DNA from: Steinernema hermaphroditum
Taxonomy: Eukaryota > Nematoda > Chromadorea > Rhabditida > Steinernematidae
Assembly: GCA_030435675.1 (NCBI GenBank)
Contig: CM059623.1
Coordinates: 3,312,012 to 3,376,011, forward strand
Direction of reading: 5' to 3'
Length of the DNA: 64,000 nt
Below, piece by piece: positions 19,870 to 32,206 of this stretch. The notes under the pieces were generated by a model. The model was not told where the DNA came from. It saw nothing but the letters and a program-made list of their open reading frames with translations, and did not search any database. Position 1 is the stretch's first letter; every line of letters begins with the position of its first letter. The position numbers and the translations under genes are program-made.

Positions 19870-22600
19870 TTAAACTCCGCGTTAAACCTATCAAGAACTC
19901 GAGTCGTACTTGAAGGTTATTCGATCCAATTCGCATTTATGAACGCTTTGAAAGTTAGGGTAGCGGATATTGTCGTCAAGCTTTTTTTGTTTTCAAAGAA
20001 CAAAAAACTACAAACGAATACATTTCGAATGTGTGTTTCAAGATCTTTTCAAGAAAGACTGCTTTAGATGGCCATGGATTGTCGTTTAATACGCCTCTAT
20101 TTGATTAAAACCCCAAGTCTCATCCTGAGTATACAAGGAAGGTCAACTAGGAAACGTTTCCTCGGCCTCATAATCATTCATCAATATAGACATTGATTTC
20201 GTAGACCACCCTGTCATCACTTTATGTAAAAACATTAGAAAAGTGAGTCTAAATCCAATCCATATAATGCTGACCTTAAGGCATGACTTTCTGACATCCT
20301 CAACCAAATTTGTCGAGGTTCTAAACTATAAATGACTTTTCATTCTTTCACACTTATACCGCCAAAGATTTTACTATTTCCTTGTATGTTTCACGTTTTC
20401 ACATTCAAGCCTTGTCATAGGCCCATATTAAAGGGCATATAATGGCTAATAAAGATTAAACGGTCATGAAAGCACGTGGCGCCATTCACGACTCATTTCT
20501 AATAATTCATTTATTCGTAACATACGACTTGTAGCTCCAAAAGTGATATTCGAACAACACGAAAAGTGCACTCTCTTGTTAATATAAGAAGTCGTGTAGT
20601 GCTTTCAGTCCATCCAGCTTGTATGGATCTACTCCAATGGGTGGCTCGTCTACATCACCGTTAGTTCAAAGAGTTCTACATCTCAATGACTAACTGTTCT
20701 TTGCATAAATGCTATTTGATGTCATCCAAAGTTTATAAAAACAGCATCTAATGATATATATTTTTGGCGTGTGTCATTTGTAAATGTTCGGTTAACTCGA
20801 CGTTTGTACCGATGTCGTAATCGCGCTCTTTGATTCATTTCGATGTTTCTGATGTTTTTTAAAGATGTTTCTGTAACGTAGAAATGAACTCGTGAAGTCG
20901 CTATGTGGGCTTAGTAGCTGTGTGTAACAGCTGCCTGCTAGATGTCCCCGTTGTCTGTTATAGTAATCGATTGGAAACGCTCGAATTAACAGCGGTCATT
21001 TTCAATGTTTCAACCCAAGAGTAAGGGATCCATCCAAACGGACACATGCAGATCGGATCTGTCTCGAGTTGGCGAGTGGTAGCAGTCAGTGTCGTAATGT
21101 AGGGAATGCCGCTCTTTGATTCATTACGTAGCCAACTGCTATCCGTACAAACTTATTGGGTACCCGTCCTGAAGCGAAATTGGGTCAAATTGGCCTTGCG
21201 GACCCGAATGAGTTTGACATAGACCATATACGAGTGTTTATTTTTTTGCGTCTCGGCACGATGTGCTTGATCGGTCATGAAAACGGATTATTTCACCATA
21301 ATACCATGATATATTTCACCGTGTTCATCACCTGACCACGTGAGTTTTGCGAACAGCGCTCGGTCCGGTAGAAGGTGGACCAGATGGACCAGTAAAATAT
21401 GCGAGATTTGTGGCTTAAACAGAGAACATGAACTCTATTCTACTAACTCTAACAGAACAATACACTGCTGTAGAAAAAAAGAGACTCGTGTTTGTGGAAT
21501 TGCCACTTCCCTCAGCTTTCAGGTGAACACGTGACAATTAGTCCAAGTGGCAGTTCCACAAACTCACCAGAGCGAGTCTATAATTTTGCCCAGCAGTCGA
21601 TTAGCTGAATGCCTTAATTTGAAGCTGCGAGGTCCAGAGCAGGGCTGTGCAAGTTTTGAGTTTTGAGTTTCGCACAGCCGTGATCCAGAGAGTTTGTGTG
21701 CGTTAGAGTCTTTCGCCCTTTCGTCTGTGCCGCCAGGCATGTTGAAGATGGGATCCGCTCTGTTCAGCGTGCTTCAACGTCTGTGCTTCCACCGTAATCC
21801 ACTCAATTAACATATGTTTGCTGTACTGTTTTCGTCAAATGATCGACACCAAACAATCGGGGTGACCCTCGATTCGCTCTTGTTTATGAGGGCCTGCTTT
21901 TTTTTTGCAGAAATTTGTAGTCCATGACAGGGCCAACCACTTCACTAAACCATAAATCGCCCCTTTAAAGTGCTTCTTACTCTAGCAGTATATACAAACG
22001 TATGCTTATAATCATAATTCACACTACATATTCCATTAAGCGGAGGGCCATAATGTGTGGAAGTTCAGTATAAATGCGGTCAATGCGTTGGCAAGGTCGC
22101 AAAAACAACTTTTATTATTTATGAAGTTTATGTCCACTTTCATAACAAGTGTATGTACTTTAGAGTATGTGGACGACCTTTTGGTGGTTAGAGGCCGAAA
22201 ATCGCCAAGAGAAGGTCCGCCCAACTGTGCACATGGTTTCGTTTTATTTGGATGCTTTGTTATTGTTTGGTTTGACTTCGACCACACATAGCGAAAGACA
22301 TAGGGCGTGAGAATTGTTGGCGCTATTAAATTAAGGATTAACGATTAATGGAGTCAGCGCCGTAAGCCGTAAGTTAGTCAGTCCCGAAAATTGCTTCTAT
22401 AACTGATATCTTGCTCTCGTGGCTGGATATCTATTGCATTCGTTGTTTTGTATTGTATAACAGCGGATTTAAAATACTGTCTACTGATGAACATCTCTGG
22501 TCTAAAAATTTCCAAATTTCCATGGTCTGAATCTACTGCTCATGTTCATTTGTTCCTATGACCGCTCCACTGTCCCAAATCTAATCATTACCCACCCAGC
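19870..22600. other. Gene-poor stretch
   Basis: No supported coding sequence. Small fold-backs are seen at about 21,465-21,600 (arms with TTTGTGGAATTGCCACTT against AAGTGGCAGTTCCACAAA) and at about 21,645-21,690 (GGCTGTGC against GCACAGCC). A short motif CGCTCTTTGATTCATT repeats at about 20,822 and 21,110. Confidence 0.45.
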
Positions 22601-22611
22601 CGATCCGTCAG

Positions 22612-22887
22612 CAGGGATGTGCGTAAGTGAATTCGTAAGTAAAACCGTAAGAAACAGAAGGTCCGGGTTCGAATCCGCATGGAGGAAGATATTTATTTTT
22701 TTCCTGTTTTCTGGAAATAACAATGTGAAACATTTTTTGTTATTGATAAGGCTGTGGATAAAAAATAATCCAGCATGTTATTTCCAGAAAACAGGAAAAA
22801 AAATAAATATCTTCCTCCATGTGGATTCGAACCCGGACCTTCTGTTTCTTACGGTTTTACTTACGAATTCACTTACGCACATCCCTG
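22612..22887. mobile_element. hAT-like fold-back element with tRNA B-box arms
   Basis: The ends CAGGGATGTGCGTAAGTG and its reverse complement are flanked by the 8-bp duplication TCCGTCAG (22,604-22,611 and 22,888-22,895); end and target length fit the hAT superfamily. The two arms of about 110 bp form an almost perfect inverted repeat around a ~50-bp loop. Each arm holds AGAAGGTCCGGGTTCGAATCC, which looks like the variable loop and T-arm of a tRNA with its B box. No coding capacity. Confidence 0.8.
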
Positions 22888-22895
22888 TCCGTCAG

Positions 22896-25800
22896 TCTTT
22901 TCAAACAGAGACAACTCTCATAGACAAGACAGTTTCTCTGTTCGTCTGCGCTCCCTCACTCCATCGCACAGAGACGAACGAATTCGGCTACGGTATAAAC
23001 AGACCCAAAAGGGGCATCTAGACGGATGTCATTTTTGTGAACGAAAATGAAAGAAACCGACCGGTCTCGCAGGCCCAAATTTCTGAATGGCTATCTAGAC
23101 ATCTTTTTACGTGCGTTCCTTGGGCCAATTTGCGGGGCAGATCGTCGGATCGGCTGGGCCGACGACCGACGGTTACCGAATCCGAGCTCTGTAGTCGGCG
23201 CTCAAATGAAACGTTCCAATGGAGTCCCGGCACGATTTCAAACAGCCGCTCTCGCTGATTTGTAGAATTCGTATGGGAAGGTGTGTCATTGTTTCGATAC
23301 GTTTGTATACTAGAGTAATATTTTCCATATTTTGGAGTTGTATCATATCAGGAAAGGCGAAGTTGCCATAGGTCAACAGTGTCCTAGACGTCCAGAGATG
23401 GGCAACGGAGTCGTATATCCGTATCAACTGGTTGGTCAGCAGGTTTAGCAGTTCAACGGTTGACGGATCGGCTGAACGACTATCCGGTCCATTCGTGCCC
23501 ATCTCAGGACGGCGTACTCAGTCCCTTCCGTGAGTCGAAATCAAATCCCATTTACAAGGGATTAGGCGCTTTCCAGAGCACTACGCTTTGGCTGAACTTG
23601 GGTTGAAAATGCTCGTCTTGCCTCTATGAACACTATTTGGATTTGGATTTGGAACACTATTTGGAAATTAAAACAATCATCGAAACAGTGGCGCATCTCC
23701 AAAGGAAGAACCCTGTAAAGAGCCCGTAATCCGTCTCTCCTAACGACACATCCCATGTGGTCACTACCGTATCACGGCGCTTTTTTTCCAAAAAATCAGG
23801 CTGCTGTGTGCACTCTGTTCCATAGTCCACAGATCACTCCTATCACTGCAAGAACTTCCTCATCACATCACCCATTTATAGATCTTTTCAGCCGAAAACT
23901 TCGGTTTTACACGCTATTCCAATAATTGCAAGCTCGAGAGACTTCCAATGACCTTTCTAATTTAACGATACACCTGCCGGCACCAACGTTGGTCATTTCC
24001 TACGTAGTCCTTCCTCGATTCTGGAAATGTCCATGTGCTGCGTGTCTCTTGCGTAATGCTAACCCGGGGAATTGTTGTTTTTCGTTTAGTCGTCGATAAT
24101 TTAAAGGTTCGACAGCTGAACTCGCTAGTGAGAAGCGCAGTTCGACTTTTGGTCAACTTCCTCTGCTGCCTAGCTAGAGTTGAGTCGTGCTAGATCACTA
24201 CTTTCGAAGAAATATCCCTTTCTTAGTTTGAGAAACGTCCTGTTTGCATAGAAAAGGAAATTGCTACGTAAAAAATGGATCCGCTTGGGGTGGGAGACGA
24301 ACTTTTGACCTCACGCATCACGATTCAACGACTAACCGATTGGACCAAATGGTTGGAATGGACACGTACTCTATTAGTAGCATCTATGCTACTACATCTG
24401 TGCTACTTTGTTAACATAACTATTTAATATGCCTACAGAGCCTATGGGCCACATTTTTTGCACGGCTACTACTCTCCCCAAGATCTATCATTGCACCAAA
24501 TTTCAGCGAAATCGACGGGGGTCATACTGTTTATCGACCAGGTTGCGCGCGATGTCGCGCCCTTTAAGTGGGTATAGTAGACCTGCAAGCATACAGTGGC
24601 CGACTGGCGGCAAACCCATGTTATCTTGGCCTGGCTATTAAAAACCGACTCTTCCAAGTTATCTCACAAGGGAACCACCCAAAGTTGCAAATCGAAGTCA
24701 ATTGTAGTGTGGACAGAGGAGATCGTAGGAAGACGAGCGCACACAAAACGCGCAGCCCATATGTAGCATGGCTATAGTAAAACAGGTCCCCGAAATACGA
24801 AAAAATGATGATGAACGCGACTAGTGTGCTTAAATTGGCAATGGGCAATGTGTCTGTGTGGTCGAGGGGTAGTGCTCTGATGTGCCAGTTTGCAGGCTCG
24901 GGTTCGTTCCCACACTGGCTCTTCCATTCTTCATTCTTATTTCTTTTCACTTTGGGAAGTTTTCCCTTGTCAGTTTGGTATCGTATTCTTTAGACGCTCC
25001 TTGCCATTTTTCAGCACACTTATTGTTGTTCGCATTCTGCGAAAACATTCTACGAAATTTTTGTGTTTTTGTCATTTCCATTGAATCCACCAGAAGAGGT
25101 CAGATTCATTTCTGCAAAAGCATGTGAATGTTACGCCCGATATGTATTGTTTGTCTTGACATTCCCTGAAATATATGTTTTTAGTTCGCAGGTTTTTCTA
25201 TTTCCAGCGAATTGTCGTTTCTTTATTCACTTTGACCTTTACACTTCTATGTGCAACTGAGCATTCCACTTCCTGCTTCTGAAGAAGATCAGTTCGATAG
25301 CGATGTCGGTGCGGTGCGGGTTCGACGCCGTGGTACCTTCCGACCAGCGTTGGTCTTTTTCGTAGAGGCGAGGATAGGTCTATCATTTGGAGAGTTATCC
25401 CGATCGGTGACTAATTGTTACTTTGCAAGGGATATTCGAGTTTACCTCTATGACCAAAAAGCGGTCAAGGCACCTTAACTCATTTGATATTATATGTTAT
25501 TGTATTACGAAAGCAATTCAGACACAAATTTAATTGAAAACCCTGACACGCTGCATTACATTGTGCACCGAAAATGTCATTATTCGATTCGTCCATCGAA
25601 TAAATGGGTTTAAGTGTTTGTAGTACAGCCATTGTCTGATTAGTGGTTACGGTTTGGACGTCAAGGTTCAAGTTTGATTTGAGGTGCTTTGCTTCGTCGA
25701 ATCGTCCTGAGTAGGTGGTTGGTAGGCCCGATCGGTTGTGCCCACCTTGCATGTTCTCGTTCAATTTTTCATAAATTTCCCAAAGAAAAACGTCTACCTG

Positions 25801-26860
25801 GAACAAGTTCTGTTTACTTGCTCGTTCGTCCCACGCTGTGACTTATGTTCGTTTGCACCTGCTCGCCACCCCATGCCTACATTCTTCAGCCACTCATTCT
25901 GCATCTCTTGTAGTAGGAACCTTAGTCACACTTCTATAGTTTTATTGGCTTTAGTTAGTCCTCTTGTCTTGCAAACATCCTCTAACTGGGTTTTTAACCA
26001 CAGGATTTTTCAGACAGTTTGTATTGGTCTTCTATATGGAACAAGTTCTGTGGCGTGTTGTTCTTTATTCTGTTCTTTAAAAGTACACCTTTACCAGGAT
26101 AAGAGATAGACTGGTACCAGGATCAAAGCTACAGGGCCGTCTTCGAAAGATCGTCGAACGAGAATGAGTTCATCTCATACAAGAATGTCGTTTACGCCGG
26201 TAATATCCGAAGCGAAGCCATGCAGTCTCGGTCCCGGTCCCCGTCGAAAAAAGATTTCTCGGAAAGATGGTAATGCCAGTAGACTCTGGAAGTCTCATGA
26301 GACTTTAAATTTACTCTCGGTCTTTCAAAGTCTCGGTTTACATGGAAACATGACTCTAACATCGGAGTCCGACCCATGTCTGACATGTACTTCTAAAACT
26401 GTATCTTTCAGACCGCGAAGTAAACTAAGCCGAATGTATTCTAACTTACTGCTTACTCGATTGAGTACTGTACTTAGAACTATAACAATAGGCCAATAGC
26501 ACCTACACACATACAAATGTATATATAGAGTTTGTTGTCAATTACGCGCTGTTTATGAACCCATACAACTGTATGTACTCTCCTCTCCAAAGGTGGACTA
26601 CTAGTCACTTATTTTTTCACATATTTACCGAGAAGAAAAGTGCCTTCAAATCTGAATGTCGGTAGAATTATCCAGTCCAACTCCATTTTCGCCCACCGCC
26701 ATGGCCGATTCTGTTTTGATAGGACTCTCTCTAGTAAACACTCGACAATTCATATATGTATTCTACAGTAATCCTTCGTATTTCTCGTTTTTTCAAGTTT
26801 TTTAGATATTTCTCGTTTTTAGAAAGGCCTGCAAAAATGCCTATTGAACCTATTGCATAC
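22896..26860. other. Gene-poor stretch
   Basis: No supported gene. A tRNA-like sequence occurs at about 24,853-24,915 (GTGTGGTCGAGGGGTAGTG with GGGTTCGTTCCC). A dispersed repeat matching 17,180 lies at about 24,495-24,525. Open frames of up to 123 codons have biased, low-complexity composition and no domain. Confidence 0.4.
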
Positions 26861-26861
26861 G

Positions 26862-26925
26862 TAAAAAAAGTTTTGCCTGCGGGTGGACTCGAACCCCGGA
26901 CCTTTTGACTTCTGTTTTCACTATT
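26862..26925 (-). repeat. Single B-box half element
   Basis: The run GTTTTGCCTGCGGGTGGACT, followed by CGAACCCCGGACCTTTTGAC, matches one arm of the fold-back element at 27,592-27,873 but has no partner arm nearby. It is probably a truncated relative. Confidence 0.5.
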
Positions 26926-27591
26926 AGGATAGTTTTGAGTATTAGCTGAAGTCACATGCACGGAAGATTTTTTGACACATTTTTCGCACACCTTCGTGTC
27001 ACTCGCTTCGCTTAGGTCATGTTTATGTTTTGTATAGAGGCAGGAGGCACAAGGACAACCTCCACTACAATAACTCATCGATGTGTGCCTTGTGAATTAA
27101 GCACTTATAGTAGTTAGTAGTAGCTGGATTGTTCACTTAGGCAAGGACTTCACTCATGAGCTTTCACAGCCCCTGCTTTTCCTAACCTTATGTATGTCTT
27201 CAAGTTCTGGAAGTATGAGGATATGGAAAAGGTCACAGTGATTCGTTTTCCTACGCGACGTTTCTTCCTATAATTCATAAACATTCCTGAAGTTTATTCA
27301 TCGCATCTGACAGTGGACTCTCTTCCGGTAATTACTTGTCTCTTTCATCTGAGAGACTTTCCCGACAAGTGATTTTCACGAGAATTACACGTTTATGTAG
27401 ACTAGGAGAAACAACAACAAAACAATCAGGCTCCTATATTCCAATCACACCTATTTTCAGCTAAAAGTGGTGAATTCAGACCTAATCATTACCGGTTGCC
27501 TTAAAGTTTAAGAGGTGGTTTTCTATTCAACATGGAGAGGCTTCACATACAATAGGGGGTACCTGCATGCAACAGTAAACTGCATGGATAA

Positions 27592-27873
27592 TAGGGATTA
27601 AGTATATAAAAACGGAAACCGGAACGAACCGGAATCAGTCAGAAGGTCCGGGGTTCGAATCCACCCACAGGCCAAACTTTTTTTATATACTTAGTCCGTA
27701 CGTTTTTCCGCATATTTAAATTTTGCTCACGGAGAATCAGACAATGAAACAGTTTCCAGAATGCTATGTCAAGAAAATAAGAAAATAAAAAAGTTTTGCT
27801 CGCAGGTGGATTCGAACCCCGGACCTTCTGACTGATACCGGTTCGTTCCGGTTTCTGTTCCGGTGCATCCCTA
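27592..27873. mobile_element. Fold-back element related to that at 22.6 kb
   Basis: The ends are TAGGGAT at the left and ATCCCTA at the right. Arms of about 90-110 bp contain GAAACCGGAACGAACCGG and AGAAGGTCCGGGGTTCGAAT in inverted order. The flank GGATA is present on both sides (TGGATAA left, TGGATAG right), suggesting a decayed target duplication. As in the 22.6-kb element, each arm holds a tRNA-type B box. Confidence 0.65.
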
Positions 27874-28539
27874 GTGGATAGTCATTTAAAACAGCGGATA
27901 GGCCATAACATAACATTTAGATAGAATCAGCTAAGCAAGCTGAGCCGAGTCAAGCTCAAATTGCTTCCGAAGCCATCTTTGCCTAGTCGAAAATCCGATC
28001 GGGTCAAGCTGAATCCGAATCCGAAATTTCACCCAGTCACATAATGTGTCAAAAGACACACGTCATTAAAATCGCTTAACTTCCATATATAGCCTTGCAT
28101 AAACTCCAAAATCTCAAAATGTAAAAAGGGTCCCAAAAAGGTGAGAAATCCCCTAGAAAAAAAGTCTTTTTTGATATCTGAGAATTCGATCGAAACTACA
28201 GTAGTCCTTGAGCTTTCTGATACGTACCATCCGAGATTTCCTCTATAATATTCGTGTCTCTATCCCGAGATACGGTCGTGCCTTGTTTTTCCTCTCGTGC
28301 CGACTCCATTTATTGTCGGAACACAAGTCGGTTATTTTCAGGCGGACGCGTGTTCCTCCCATCGACCCTCCCACCGAAGTCGTCGAATGTCCCCTCTGAC
28401 AGGTGATTTCTCTTTCATTTCCTTCTCCTTCTAGGCGTTATGTGTCTATCCAATTATAGGCACGTCTATTAGGTTAGGGTATGCTCGCACTTTCGACGCG
28501 CTTCACGTTTGAGGGAAGAACCCGCCAATTGTGTCTTCT

Positions 28540-28605
28540 ACCGGATCCGAACCCGTGACCTTTCGAGTGATAATTATCGCTCAGATGGTCACAAGTTCGG
28601 GTCAT
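28540..28605. repeat. B-box mini palindrome 1
   Basis: GATCCGAACCCGTGACCTT faces AGGTCACAAGTTCGGGTC around TCGAGTGATAATTATCGCTC. It lies about 45 bp upstream of the receptor start codon. Two relatives lie in the first receptor intron. Confidence 0.6.
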
Positions 28606-28650
28606 CCTTGTGGTGCAGCTAACATTTCGCTTCCTTTAGACGTGCCAAAT

Positions 28651-31600
28651 ATGTCTGCCGTTGTGAATGTGACCGAAGGCGGCGTTCTTCTGACGTCGGT
28701 GGTGCCGGCGTACTACAACGACGCCGTGCTGATATGTGTTCTGACGGCTGTGGCCTTACTGCCTAATGTTGGCGTTCTTCTCTACGTGTTTTTAAGGAGA
28801 CATAAACTATTAAAGCAGCTGGAGACGAGAAATATAAGGGTAAGTGAAATAACCGACTCCTCCAGGGTTCGAACCTGTGACCTTGTGGCGAATAATTATT
28901 GCACAGGAGGTCATAGGTTCGATGCCGCCTGAGTCCTAAAATTACTTTTTCCCAAATGTTCGGTGATTTCTTGTCCATTCTAGTCGAAATATTTCTATAG
29001 GTGAAAAAATCGAACTAATTGACGTTTTTATACATTTATCCCCCCCTGTGGGATTCGAACCTCTGACCTTCCGAGTGATAATTATTGCACAGAAGGTTGT
29101 AGGTTCGATGCCGCCCGGGTCCTAAAATTATCGTATTCCACTAATCTATGTGGATTTTGTCAATGCCTGTCGATTGAAATGTTTCTATCAGCATTCAACA
29201 CTTATTTGCAACCCCCCCCCCCCCATATCCTCCTAACAACTCGTACGAATCATGAAAACATCCACATTCACTTAATAGGCCAGCCCATGATGTAACGTTG
29301 CTGATCTTGACTGTATCAAAAAACTGATTCATCACTGCGATCCGTAATGGCCCATTCTAGCAGGCGATCACCTTCATGACCGGAGCCAACGTCCTGTCCA
29401 TCATCGGCTTCCAATCGATCCTCATATTCTACTTCCTGTCCCTCCATTTCGACTGGAAATTGGACTTTGTCATCTGCAGTGGCATCAGAAACTTCAAGCA
29501 GATGATCGTCTCTCCGGCCTTCTATTCTTGTTTGGTGAGTTTCAGTCCGATTCGGTTATACTTCTATCGTTGTGTTGTGCAACTTTAATAAGACTGCACT
29601 AAGCTTGCCTTGTGGAAGCAAAGTTCTAAAAATTGAGCACCTGAAGTGAGCACCTGCTTTCGAGCGCCTCGTACGTGCGAGAAATAGCTGAAACAGCTGA
29701 CTCAAGGAAATCTAATTTTTGGAGATTTTGCAAAAAAAAATTTGAGTTTTCGATCTCTCGAAAGAGGATTTGTTTATTAGCTTATGTGGAACTTTTTTTT
29801 GGACGTGATCGACACATGCACGTGTCAGAGTGCAAATGAGAATGTGACTTTTTGAAATTCGATGGCGTACGAAGTCCTTGAAAAGTACAATTACTGTACA
29901 ACAGCCATAATTTATGGGCTCTAGTACGTAGGGGGTGGAAGTGAGGGGGCAAGACGTGATCAAAACAGACCAGTCGGTTCGGACACAAGACAAAACTCTG
30001 ACTTGCTAAATCACACATGCAGGGGTTGTCCAGACAGCTAAAAAGGCAACGAGAGGACAGGCTTCTCAGCTTACATTATTTGAACTTTGTCAAATCCTTA
30101 TAAATGTAGTTGTGTGTGTCTTGCAAAAATTGCAAAGACGAATGAGACGTCTAACCAAGCCTTATCCACGTATTTCAGGTGGTCGCCATAGAACGATACG
30201 TTCTGATCTTCTTCGGCTTCAATATGTGTCCACAGTATGTGTTTGGAATGTACGTTTTCTTCGGAGCGCCTCATGTAAGTCATTCTTTGACTCAAATGTG
30301 TGAACTTCAAAAGGACCCAAGTTATTAATAGCGCTACTGGTCACCAATGGGTACCATTGGGTACCACATGGGCACCTTCTGAAGTGTCCGCGCCCTATTG
30401 TGATATCTAAGGCGCGCCAGCTGCCCACTGCATGTATTTGCCTCTGCGTCGCCGCGCCCATTCATCGCCTACCGTACCCAAGCGCCTTCTGCCGGAACGC
30501 TGTTCTATGGGGTGCGAAGCAGCGATGTGCGGAGTTCCGATTCCGACTTCCGCAGGTCCGGAATTCCGGGGTTTTTGGCACTTCCGATTCCGGACTTCCG
30601 ACTTCCGAAATCAAAAATCGAAAATCAAATTTTACTTCCGCACATCCCTGGTGCGAAGACGTCGGTAGGGCGAATTCCAGAGAGTAGAGCAGCCGGGGTC
30701 GCTTACGTCGGCTTTAAGCTGGGCGGCCTCAACTGCAATATCGATATGACGAAGACCGAGAGATCCACGCTGGTCTTCCACAAGGAGACCTTAGTGGGTC
30801 TAGAGACCATGTCCATGTCCCAGCCTCTCAAGACCGACGCCACTGGTCGTGAGCCTCCAAAGCCGGCTTCGGTCGTCGGTTTCGGTCGACCGCGACGAGA
30901 AGATCGACTCGATCGTTCCCATCATGTAGCGCCTTCTGGGGGAATTGGCGCCCCTACCACGACGGCCAGATGCCGAAGAGTGTCCGTGCCAGATAGCGCT
31001 CAAAATTGATGGACGTTAGTGCTACTTACGAACTGAACAGTTCCGATAGTTCCCTTGTTTGGTCTATGATTCATGTCGTTCTACTAGGAATATAAGACAG
31101 TTCGTCTGTCTGTCTGCCAGACAGCCATTTCGTGGAAGGAGTCAATGTGAATCGCTGGAAAACCAACCGAAAATGTTGACTGCAATGTTTGTCTGGCAGA
31201 CAGAATCCGAATTGTGAAAACCTAACCGTCAATGCTGTTGAATAGCACTATTTAAGGACAGCTTCTTTTTGACTAAACAACTCGACGCCTCTCCCTCACC
31301 GCCCCCAATTTTAGATCGTCATGTTCATATCCCAACAAGCCTATTACACCATCCACATCCAAAACATCTGCGGCTACACGAAAGTGAGCAAAATAAAGCA
31401 GCTCGAGGACGTGGTCAACGTCCTCTACGTCGTCTATCCCTTCATCGCCATCCTCCTCAATCTGCGAATGATGCTCTTCGTCATCCGCTACAAAGTTCGA
31501 GTCGCCCACGTCGGTATGTTCACTCCGCCTTCTTTCTAGAACATCTGTTCTGTTCAGTTCGAAACGTCCAACGCGAAAAGCACGTCCTCATGGGGCTTAT

Positions 31601-31854
31601 GGTGCAGGCGATCCTTCCGATTATCACTACAACCCCGGAAAACACGATGTACTTCTTATACGTTAACGGTAGTTTGGAATGAAAGGAGTGAAGTAAAGAG
31701 AGACATTTCAGGCATAGAGATGTCGAAGGGAGCTTGGAGAGCGGCTGACGCGATATACTGCTGTTTCCTTACTCTGAATCCCATCGTCACAGTCATGTTT
31801 GTACCTCATTTCAGAAATATCATCATTAAAAAGATTACTACTTTCTCTTTTTAA
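28651..31854 (+). CDS. Nematode chemoreceptor-like 7TM receptor
   Basis: Six exons close in frame (912 nt, 303 aa): 28651-28839, 29361-29534, 30179-30274, 31315-31513, 31558-31668 and 31712-31854. The length fits nematode serpentine chemoreceptors. TM1 is in exon 1 (LICVLTAVALLPNVGVLLYV) after an N-terminal NVT glycosylation site; TM2 is in exon 2; TM3 runs over the exon 2/3 junction and ends in IERYVLIF, an ERY-type motif; TM4 runs over the exon 3/4 junction (VFGMYVFFGAPH joined to IVMFIS); TM5 is in exon 4, TM6 in exon 5 and TM7 in exon 6 (LTLNPIVTVMFVPHFR). The LNP and terminal FR features resemble the Str superfamily, but the subfamily is uncertain. It would act as a G-protein-coupled sensor, probably in chemosensory neurons (inference). 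The start MSAVVNVTEGG is the first ATG with a good frame. Confidence 0.8.
28862..29118. repeat. B-box mini palindromes 2 and 3 in receptor intron 1
   Basis: Copies at about 28,862-28,932 and 29,044-29,118 share GGTTCGAACCTGTGACCTT-like left arms, a centre GATAATTATTGCACAG and a right arm ending TAGGTTCGATGCCGCC. The flanking words CGCCTGAGTCCTAAAATTA and CGCCCGGGTCCTAAAATTA are also shared. Confidence 0.6.
30520..30650. mobile_element. hAT-like miniature element in receptor intron 3
   Basis: The left end CAGCGATGTGCGGAGTTCC and the right end GGAAGT-type inverted copy closing in CCGCACATCCCTG are flanked by the 8-bp duplication GTGCGAAG (30,512-30,519 and 30,651-30,658). The inside is made of ACTTCCGATTCCGG-like repeats. 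It shares the GATGTGC end with the element at 22,612 but not its arms. Confidence 0.75.
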
Positions 31855-32206
31855 GTGAATAAATAACTCCAAACCAGAATCGATCGATCAAAGATGATAA
31901 AACGAAAGTTAGCCAAACAAACAATTAAAAAGCATTCATGTAACAATTGGACTTCTATTGCTGACCATGCTTGCCGCTCAAATCTGAAAATTCTCAAACC
32001 GACAGGTGTGTCCTAAGCGAATAAATACTGACAGAATTGATTTTCAGGCGTGCAAACAAGAAGCGAAAGTCACTTTTTTCATAGACAACAAAATAGATAA
32101 CAATAAGCAGTAACATAACAACAAATATTCACCTGTTCTTCACGATGGCAGCCACGCGGATCAGAAAATTCTCGTTGTTCCCTTCAAACACAAAGATGTG
32201 CCACAT
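31855..32206. other. Intergenic spacer
   Basis: About 350 bp between the convergent receptor gene and finger family copy 5. The half nearest copy 5 resembles the 3' flank of copies 1 and 2 (CACACGATGTGCCACATT-type sequence and GCGTGCAAACAAGAAGCGAA), so the 3' flank travelled with the gene. Confidence 0.45.

Noticed and set aside
22055..22291. Frame with EYVDDLLVV, resembling the YVDD box of reverse transcriptases
   Set aside because: No other reverse transcriptase motif is found in the right order nearby, and the frame is short; chance match is more likely.
24853..24915. Possible tRNA gene
   Set aside because: A- and B-box-like words are present but the acceptor and anticodon stems do not close.
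30512..31009. 165-codon frame inside receptor intron 3, first taken as a missing TM4 exon
   Set aside because: It begins inside the hAT-like element, and exons 3 and 4 join in phase to give TM4 without it.
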